From Rhopalosiphum padi (Eukaryota; Arthropoda; Insecta; Hemiptera; Aphididae): a stretch of 64,000 bases of DNA. The position numbers and the translations under genes were made by a program. The DNA lies in assembly GCF_020882245.1 (NCBI RefSeq), contig NW_026869996.1, forward strand, positions 10,342,969 through 10,406,968. The letters run 5' to 3'. This document shows positions 55,401 through 64,000 of this stretch, in pieces. Under the pieces are notes generated by a model that did no database searches, had not been told where the DNA came from, and saw nothing but the letters and a program-made list of their open reading frames with translations. The number at the start of each line of letters is the position of its first letter. The stretch's first letter is position 1.

Positions 55401-56225
55401 ATTTTTTATAGTGTTTATGAAGTATCAGCTTAAATGACCAATATGGATGTTAGTAATGGTAAATAAGAATCATTTACTTAATCTAATTGTCTAGGTTTCA
55501 TGACACTAACTTGATAATTGAGATTCTTATGAGCAGCTAAAAATATGAATTTGTAATATGAGTCAAAATTGTGATATATAAGCACGTTTTATAGTGTTTA
55601 TTATTAAGTATGAGCCTAAATGAAATATATGGAAGTGAATAATGGTAAATAAGAACCATTTACTTAATATAATGGTTAGGGTTTTATGACACTACCTTTT
55701 TGCAACACTACTATTAATTTAATATCAATTAAATTCAATACCCATTACACGCACGTTGCACAAAACCATTATTATTAGCAGTGTCGTCTAGTACATTTTC
55801 AACGTAGGATGTTGATATTTAGCGTAGTGGTAGAAATGTGAATTCATGTGTCAGCATGTATTGAATGATCTGCTGTACTGCCATCTAAAAATAAAAAATA
55901 GTCAGTTAAATATGTGTAGTGTTTGGAGAATAACTTGAGAATACAGTGTTTTACAAGCAGTTCAAAGTATGACTTTGTAATGTTTGTTTAAATTATCATA
56001 TCAAAATTATGATATTAAATCATTTTTTATTGTGTGTATGAAGCATCAACTTAAATGTAATATTTGAAAGTCAATTATGGAAAATTAGAATCATTTGCTT
56101 ATAATCTAATGGTCAGGGTTTCATGACACTGACTTTTTGTTACACTACTATTAATTTAATATCAATTAAATTCAATACCCATTACACGCACGTTGCACAA
56201 AACCATTATTATTAGCAGTATCGTC
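52476..56225 (+). repeat. Unit 15, 3,750 bp, trimer position 3
   Basis: It has no deletion and has GCGTAGTGG in N_D (about 55820). It is back to an exact class length, without the added bases of units 12-14. Confidence 0.96.
53102..53751. mobile_element. 650-bp TIR element, unit 15
   Basis: Both 14-bp inverted ends are present; length is as in the reference copy. Confidence 0.6.
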
Positions 56226-59200
56226 TAGTACATTTTCAACGTAGGATATTGATATTTAGCGTAGTGGTAGAAATGTGAATTCATGTCTCAGCATGTATTG
56301 AATGATCTGCTGTACTGCCATCTAAAAAAAAAATAGTAAGTTAAATATGTATAATGGTTGGAGGATAGAATGTCGCTACTAGACACCGTAAGGAGGACAA
56401 CAATTTTTATATAACGACTATTACGTGGACAACACTGAATAATTTTGAAATGGAAACAATCAAAACATAAACTAACAGACAAACTTCATTTTTATTACAA
56501 AATTCTTGAAAACAATTTACAGTTGAAACTCAAATACAAATACGAATGTAAAACTGGAAAATGATATGAAATATAGACATAATATATAAACAGACGATAA
56601 GAAATAATAACTATGATAAGCCATAAAAGATAGTACCTACAAATATACCAGAATGTTTTGTAGAATATAAATGTACCTATTATAAGTGTGACTAAAGAAT
56701 ACATTTGTACAACTGAAAATTTGCTCCTTTTCAATATGAAAAAAGTGGGTATCGCTCCGCTGTATAGTAGAGATGGAGAGTAGGTCACTGGTCACTTTAA
56801 TGGATGTGTTAAATTTGAATGCAACGACGGGTAGCATTGTATACGAAAAACGATTCTGAACGGAGATGATTTGTCAGTCAATGATAATTAGTTGGATATA
56901 TTATATTATTACCTATATTTAAATTGTAATATATCGTTATTTTACGCGATTTCGTAAAAAATTATATTTCATACGCACATAAAATGTTTTCTAAATTGAC
57001 AATGGATTTTTTTTTGTTTACGGTTACTTGAAGGAAAACTTATGGATAACCTAGTATTGGATTTGTGAACCTTAAGTATAAATCACAAAGATTTTATGAA
57101 TTTTCAACTTCAAAATTCTTTGCAAATTTTCGTGATTTCGATATATTTTCTAAACATTTGAACTTTAAATGCATATAAACAAAAATTGTGACTAACGATT
57201 TTTGATTTATTTTTTACTACGATAAGTTTCAATTATCTATAAGTAGCTTAAAAAATGTCAAAATATTTTGAAAATTTAATCGCAAATAGATAACGCTAAT
57301 ATAAACGTTTGTTGAAAATTTCAAGTATTTACAATGATTCGTTTTTGAGTTACAGCAAAATCAAAAAATCGATTTTGTCTTTTCAAAGAGGGGCTGAAGT
57401 CAAAACCGAAGCATTATTACTACTCCAAAAAGTGATGACGGACACAAAAATAATACAAACATCATTGTAAAATCAATACATTCATCACTCCGTTCAGAAT
57501 CTAAAAATATTAATTTGTATTATTCGTCAAAATTGACTTGTAAAATCATATTTTATAGTTTTTATGAAGTAAAAATATCTGGTTAAATGAAACATGTGCA
57601 AGTTAAAAATTATAAATCAGAATCATTTTCGTAATCGAGTAGTCAAGGATCAAGACACTTACTTGTGTTAACTTCGGGCATAAAATATGAACAATTCGTT
57701 TATAATATCAAAAATCTTTATTAAATGAACAACAACTACACCCAATAGCTAAGTAAAAACAACCGTCAATTATGTCAAAAGGCCGTCCGGCGAACGGCAC
57801 ACACGCAACCAACTAGTTTTACTCTGAGGCGATCGGGCATCGGCCGACGGATGTCGTCCCCACTACCGCCCTCTGTCGGTGCATACATTTAATAATTTTG
57901 AGTGTTTTATAAGCAGTTTCAAAATGGGAATTTGTCAAAATTATCATATAAAAACATGTATTATAGTGTATTCAAAATACCAGGTTAAATGAAACACGTG
58001 AAAGATAATAATGGTAAATTTCTTAAACTATTGTTCAAGCTTCTAAACATTAACTTAATATTTGAGTGTTTTATAAATGTTTTATAATGATCATTTAAAT
58101 ATAGTAAAAATAAAATATATTTATAGCATAGGTAAATTTTAAGAATAAACAATACAAGCTAAAGGTGTTTACTATTATTTTATTCAGATATTTAACAAAT
58201 CTCAATTGTTTCACAGCTATTAATTTAGTATCAATTATATTCAATAACCATTGCACGCACATTGCATAAATCCAATATTATTATCAGTATCTTCTAGTCC
58301 ATTTTCAACATAGGATGTTGATACTTTCCTTGGTGGTAGAAATGTGAATTCGTGTCTCAGCGTGCCTTGATTGATCTGATATACTGCCAACTGAAAAAAT
58401 GTAGTAAGTTAATAATGTATAACGGTTGGAGAATAACTTGAGAATATAGTGTTTTACAGGCAGTTCAAAGTATGAATTTGTAATATTAGTCAATATTATC
58501 ATATAAAAAACATGTTTTATAGTGTTTATTATTAAGTATGAGCCTAAATGAAATATATGGAAGTTAATAATGGTAAATAAGAACCATTTACTTAATATAA
58601 TGGTTAGGGTTTTATGACACTACCTTTTTGTAACACTACTATTAATTGAATATCAATTACATTCAATACCCATTACACGCACGTTGCATAAAACCATTAA
58701 TATTAGCAGTACCTTCTATTCCATTTTCAACGGAAGATGTTGTAACTTTCCCAAGTGATAGAAATGTTAATTCATGGTCTCAGCATGCCTCGAGTGATCT
58801 GCTATACTGCCATCTAAAACACAAAGTAGTCAGTTAAATATGTATAATGGTTAAAGAAATAATTATAATGCTTAGCAACAAAAGAGATAGTACAAATCTA
58901 CCAGAATGTTTTGTTGAGTTTTAATGTAAAACAAAATATAAGTAAAGAATACACTTGTACATTAACATAAAATTGCTGATTTTCAATATTAAAATAATAA
59001 GAGTTTGTAATACTTGTATACATTATACAATAAGAATCATTGTCATAATCTAGTAATCAAGGTTTCTAGACACTAACATGAGAATTGAGTGTTTTATAAG
59101 CAGTTAAAAATATGACTTTGTAATATTTGTTAAAATTACCATATAAAATCATTTTTTATAGTGTTTATGAAGTATCAGCTTAAATGACCAATATGGATGT

Positions 59201-59975
59201 TAGTAATGGTAAATAAGAATCATTTACTTAATCTAATTGTCTAGGTTTCATGACACTAACTTGATAATTGAGATTCTTATGAGCAGCTAAAAATATGAAT
59301 TTGTAATATGAGTCAAAATTGTGATATATAAGCACGTTTTATAGTGTTTATTATTAAGTATGAGCCTAAATGAAATATATGGAAGTGAATAATGGTAAAT
59401 AAGAACCATTTACTTAATATAATGGTTAGGGTTTTATGACACTACCTTTTTGCAACACTACTATTAATTTAATATCAATTAAATTCAATACCCATTACAC
59501 GCACGTTGCACAAAACCATTATTATTAGCAGTGTCGTCTAGTACATTTTCAACGTAGGATGTTGATATTTAGCGTGGTGGTAGAAATGTGAATTCATGTG
59601 TCAGCATGTATTGAATGATCTGCTGTACTGCCATCTAAAAATAAAAAATAGTCAGTTAAATATGTGTAGTGTTTGGAGAATAACTTGAGAATACAGTGTT
59701 TTACAAGCAGTTCAAAGTATGACTTTGTAATGTTTGTTTAAATTATCATATCAAAATTATGATATTAAATCATTTTTTATTGTGTGTATGAAGCATCAAC
59801 TTAAATGTAATATTTGAAAGTCAATTATGGAAAATTAGAATCATTTGCTTATAATCTAATGGTCAGGGTTTCATGACACTGACTTTTTGTTACACTACTA
59901 TTAATTTAATATCAATTAAATTCAATACCCATTACACGCACGTTGCACAAAACCATTATTATTAGCAGTATCGTC
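56226..59975 (+). repeat. Unit 16, 3,750 bp, trimer position 1
   Basis: It has no deletion and has GCGTGGTGG in N_D (about 59574). It matches unit 10 in every marker I used. Confidence 0.96.
56852..57501. mobile_element. 650-bp TIR element, unit 16
   Basis: Both 14-bp inverted ends are present; length is as in the reference copy. Confidence 0.6.
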
Positions 59976-62900
59976 TAGTACATTTTCAACGTAGGATATT
60001 GATATTTAGCGTAGTGGTAGAAATGTGAATTCATGTCTCAGCATGTATTGAATGATCTGCTGTACTGCCATCTAAAAAAAAAATAGTAAGTTAAATATGT
60101 ATAATGGTTGGAGGATAGAATGTCGCTACTAGACACCGTAAGGAGGACAACAATTTTTATATAACGACTATTACGTGGACAACACTGAATAATTTTGAAA
60201 TGGAAACAATCAAAACATAAACTAACAGACAAACTTCATTTTTATTACAAAATTCTTGAAAACAATTTACAGTTGAAACTCAAATACAAATACGAATGTA
60301 AAACTGGAAAATGATATGAAATATAGACATAATATATAAACAGACGATAAGAAATAATAACTATGATAAGCCATAAAAGATAGTACCTACAAATATACCA
60401 GAATGTTTTGTAGAATATAAATGTACCTATTATAAGTGTGACTAAAGAATACATTTGTACAACTGAAAATTTGCTCCTTTTCAATATGAAAAAAGTGGGT
60501 ATCGCTCCGCTGTATAGTAGAGATGGAGAGTAGGTCACTGGTCACTTTAATGGATGTGTTAAATTTGAATGCAACGACGGGTAGCATTGTATACGAAAAA
60601 CGATTCTGAACGGAGATGATTTGTCAGTCAATGATAATTAGTTGGATATATTATATTATTACCTATATTTAAATTGTAATATATCGTTATTTTACGCGAT
60701 TTCGTAAAAAATTATATTTCATACGCACATAAAATGTTTTCTAAATTGACAATGGATTTTTTTTTGTTTACGGTTACTTGAAGGAAAACTTATGGATAAC
60801 CTAGTATTGGATTTGTGAACCTTAAGTATAAATCACAAAGATTTTATGAATTTTCAACTTCAAAATTCTTTGCAAATTTTCGTGATTTCGATATATTTTC
60901 TAAACATTTGAACTTTAAATGCATATAAACAAAAATTGTGACTAACGATTTTTGATTTATTTTTTACTACGATAAGTTTCAATTATCTATAAGTAGCTTA
61001 AAAAATGTCAAAATATTTTGAAAATTTAATCGCAAATAGATAACGCTAATATAAACGTTTGTTGAAAATTTCAAGTATTTACAATGATTCGTTTTTGAGT
61101 TACAGCAAAATCAAAAAATCGATTTTGTCTTTTCAAAGAGGGGCTGAAGTCAAAACCGAAGCATTATTACTACTCCAAAAAGTGATGACGGACACAAAAA
61201 TAATACAAACATCATTGTAAAATCAATACATTCATCACTCCGTTCAGAATCTAAAAATATTAATTTGTATTATTCGTCAAAATTGACTTGTAAAATCATA
61301 TTTTATAGTTTTTATGAAGTAAAAATATCTGGTTAAATGAAACATGTGCAAGTTAAAAATTATAAATCAGAATCATTTTCGTAATCGAGTAGTCAAGGAT
61401 CAAGACACTTACTTGTGTTAACTTCGGGCATAAAATATGAACAATTCGTTTATAATATCAAAAATCTTTATTAAATGAACAACAACTACACCCAATAGCT
61501 AAGTAAAAACAACCGTCAATTATGTCAAAAGGCCGTCCGGCGAACGGCACACACGCAACCAACTAGTTTTACTCTGAGGCGATCGGGCATCGGCCGACGG
61601 ATGTCGTCCCCACTACCGCCCTCTGTCGGTGCATACATTTAATAATTTTGAGTGTTTTATAAGCAGTTTCAAAATGGGAATTTGTCAAAATTATCATATA
61701 AAAACATGTATTATAGTGTATTCAAAATACCAGGTTAAATGAAACACGTGAAAGATAATAATGGTAAATTTCTTAAACTATTGTTCAAGCTTCTAAACAT
61801 TAACTTAATATTTGAGTGTTTTATAAATGTTTTATAATGATCATTTAAATATAGTAAAAATAAAATATATTTATAGCATAGGTAAATTTTAAGAATAAAC
61901 AATACAAGCTAAAGGTGTTTACTATTATTTTATTCAGATATTTAACAAATCTCAATTGTTTCACAGCTATTAATTTAGTATCAATTATATTCAATAACCA
62001 TTGCACGCACATTGCATAAATCCAATATTATTATCAGTATCTTCTAGTCCATTTTCAACATAGGATGTTGATACTTTCCTTGGTGGTAGAAATGTGAATT
62101 CGTGTCTCAGCGTGCCTTGATTGATCTGATATACTGCCAACTGAAAAAATGTAGTAAGTTAATAATGTATAACGGTTGGAGAATAACTTGAGAATATAGT
62201 GTTTTACAGGCAGTTCAAAGTATGAATTTGTAATATTAGTCAATATTATCATATAAAAAACATGTTTTATAGTGTTTATTATTAAGTATGAGCCTAAATG
62301 AAATATATGGAAGTTAATAATGGTAAATAAGAACCATTTACTTAATATAATGGTTAGGGTTTTATGACACTACTATTAATTGAATATCAATTACATTCAA
62401 TACCCATTACACGCACGTTGCATAAAACCATTAATATTAGCAGTACCTTCTATTCCATTTTCAACGGAAGATGTTGTAACTTTCCCAAGTGATAGAAATG
62501 TTAATTCATGGTCTCAGCATGCCTCGAGTGATCTGCTATACTGCCATCTAAAACACAAAGTAGTCAGTTAAATATGTATAATGGTTAAAGAAATAATTAT
62601 AATGCTTAGCAACAAAAGAGATAGTACAAATCTACCAGAATGTTTTGTTGAGTTTTAATGTAAAACAAAATATAAGTAAAGAATACACTTGTACATTAAC
62701 ATAAAATTGCTGATTTTCAATATTAAAATAATAAGAGTTTGTAATACTTGTATACATTATACAATAAGAATCATTGTCATAATCTAGTAATCAAGGTTTC
62801 TAGACACTAACATGAGAATTGAGTGTTTTATAAGCAGTTAAAAATATGACTTTGTAATATTTGTTAAAATTACCATATAAAATCATTTTTTATAGTGTTT

Positions 62901-63709
62901 ATGAAGTATCAGCTTAAATGACCAATATGGATGTTAGTAATGGTAAATAAGAATCATTTACTTAATCTAATTGTCTAGGTTTCATGACACTAACTTGATA
63001 ATTGAGATTCTTATGAGCAGCTAAAAATATGAATTTGTAATATGAGTCAAAATTGTGATATATAAGCACGTTTTATAGTGTTTATTATTAAGTATGAGCC
63101 TAAATGAAATATATGGAAGTGAATAATGGTAAATAAGAACCATTTACTTAATATAATGGTTAGGGTTTTATGACACTACCTTTTTGCAACACTACTATTA
63201 ATTTAATATCAATTAAATTCAATACCCATTACACGCACGTTGCACAAAACCATTATTATTAGCAGTGTCGTCTAGTACATTTTCAACGTAGGATGTTGAT
63301 ATTTAGCGTGGTGGTAGAAATGTGAATTCATGTGTCAGCATGTATTGAATGATCTGCTGTACTGCCATCTAAAAATAAAAAATAGTCAGTTAAATATGTG
63401 TAGTGTTTGGAGAATAACTTGAGAATACAGTGTTTTACAAGCAGTTCAAAGTATGACTTTGTAATGTTTGTTTAAATTATCATATCAAAATTATGATATT
63501 AAATCATTTTTTATTGTGTGTATGAAGCATCAACTTAAATGTAATATTTGAAAGTCAATTATGGAAAATTAGAATCATTTGCTTATAATCTAATGGTCAG
63601 GGTTTCATGACACTGACTTTTTGTTACACTACTATTAATTTAATATCAATTAAATTCAATACCCATTACACGCACGTTGCACAAAACCATTATTATTAGC
63701 AGTATCGTC
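59976..63709 (+). repeat. Unit 17, 3,734 bp, trimer position 2
   Basis: It carries the 16-bp deletion (junction about 62368-62373) and GCGTGGTGG (about 63308). It matches unit 11 in every marker I used. Confidence 0.96.
60602..61251. mobile_element. 650-bp TIR element, unit 17
   Basis: Both 14-bp inverted ends are present; length is as in the reference copy. Confidence 0.6.
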
Positions 63710-64000
63710 TAGTACATTTTCAACGTAGGATATTGATATTTAGCGTAGTGGTAGAAATGTGAATTCATGTCTCAGCATGTATTGAATGATCTGCTGTACT
63801 GCCATCTAAAAAAAAAATAGTAAGTTAAATATGTATAATGGTTGGAGGATAGAATGTCGCTACTAGACACCGTAAGGAGGACAACAATTTTTATATAACG
63901 ACTATTACGTGGACAACACTGAATAATTTTGAAATGGAAACAATCAAAACATAAACTAACAGACAAACTTCATTTTTATTACAAAATTCTTGAAAACAAT
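63710..64000 (+). repeat. Unit 18, partial (first 291 bp)
   Basis: It is cut by the window edge inside the A spacer and carries the ATAGTAAGTT form. The array therefore continues to the right. Confidence 0.95.

Larger units (their letters stand above)
32917..63709 (+). repeat. Higher-order repeat of three units (11,234 bp)
   Basis: Markers recur in the order [3,750 with GCGTGG], [3,734 with GCGTGG], [3,750 with GCGTAG]. Units 10-11-12 fit the pattern, units 14-15 fit positions 2 and 3, and units 16-17 fit positions 1 and 2. Unit 13 sits in position 1 but is rearranged. The distance from the unit-15 to the unit-18 landmark is exactly 3,750+3,750+3,734. Two to three trimer cycles are visible. 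Confidence 0.75.
1..64000 (+). repeat. Macrosatellite array, ~3.75-kb unit, 17 complete units plus a partial one
   Basis: The same landmark, TAGTACATTTTCAACGTAGG followed by ATATTGATATTTAGCG, recurs at 1, 2929, 6680, 10431, 14182, 17933, 21683, 25433, 29183, 32917, 36667, 40401, 44157, 48737, 52476, 56226, 59976 and 63710. Between landmarks the sequence reads as near-identical copies, always in the same orientation. Unit lengths fall into exact classes (3,751, 3,750 and 3,734 bp) apart from units 1 and 12-14. The unit is AT-rich, dense in stop codons in all frames, and made of diverged internal modules. Near-identity between neighbours points to concerted evolution by unequal exchange or conversion, or to recent amplification; that is inference. 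It is not an rDNA or histone cluster, because no rRNA or histone reading frame is present. The repeat unit itself is clear. Its genomic place (centromeric, subtelomeric, interstitial or B/X chromosome) cannot be told from here. Confidence 0.97.

Noticed and set aside
1..64000. CRISPR array, rDNA intergenic spacer, histone or other tandem gene cluster
   Set aside because: The repeats are kilobases long and contiguous with no unique spacers, and no rRNA, histone or other gene sequence is present in the unit.
1..64000. Whole array as pure assembly artefact (one unit repeated by the assembler)
   Set aside because: Units differ by ordered variants (type I/II tract, 16-bp deletion, C/T and G/A markers, private changes), which a simple looping artefact would not produce. 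Only the 42.1-50.3 kb part looks technically doubtful.

Overview
The window is one uninterrupted head-to-tail tandem array with no recognisable gene. Seventeen complete repeat units and the first 291 bases of an eighteenth fill all 64,000 bases. The basic unit is about 3,750 bp and every unit is on the same strand. Both window edges fall inside the array, so its true length and flanks are unknown. The DNA is strongly AT-rich, has no long open frame, and carries nothing resembling a bacterial or organelle gene layout. It is best read as a eukaryotic macrosatellite. The embedded mobile-element ends (GATTCTGAACGGAG and its inverted copy) resemble repeats I associate from memory with aphid genomes, so an insect, perhaps an aphid, is my guess. 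I could not check this.

Each unit is built from older, diverged parts. Four copies of a roughly 225-bp 'N' module (N_A, N_B, N_C, N_D) alternate with six recognisable copies or fragments of a roughly 130-210-bp 'M' module. The part after N_A also carries an insertion of about 780 bp holding a 650-bp terminal-inverted-repeat element, and a separate 102-bp GC-rich island (about 65% GC). The island overlaps a 37-codon minus-strand reading frame followed by an AATAAA.

Unit lengths and shared variants record the array's history. Units 2-5 are 3,751 bp and have a copy of the M_B sequence in place of the usual M_C2 sequence. Units 6-8, 10, 15 and 16 are 3,750 bp. Units 9, 11 and 17 are 3,734 bp because of a 16-bp slippage-type deletion, which unit 14 also has. 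From about unit 10 the variants recur every three units, giving a higher-order repeat of 11,234 bp. Unit 1 lacks 823 bp and unit 13 has 822 bp extra. Both equal the spacing of internal modules, as unequal crossing-over would give.

Units 12-14 (about 42.1-50.3 kb) contain sixteen single-base additions, nearly all in homopolymer runs. Every other unit has an exact class length. This looks like poorly polished assembly sequence, and it overlaps the abnormal 4,580-bp unit, so that stretch should be treated with caution. I see no protein-coding gene, rRNA, tRNA, CRISPR array or undescribed multi-gene system here. The interest lies in the satellite's architecture and evolution.
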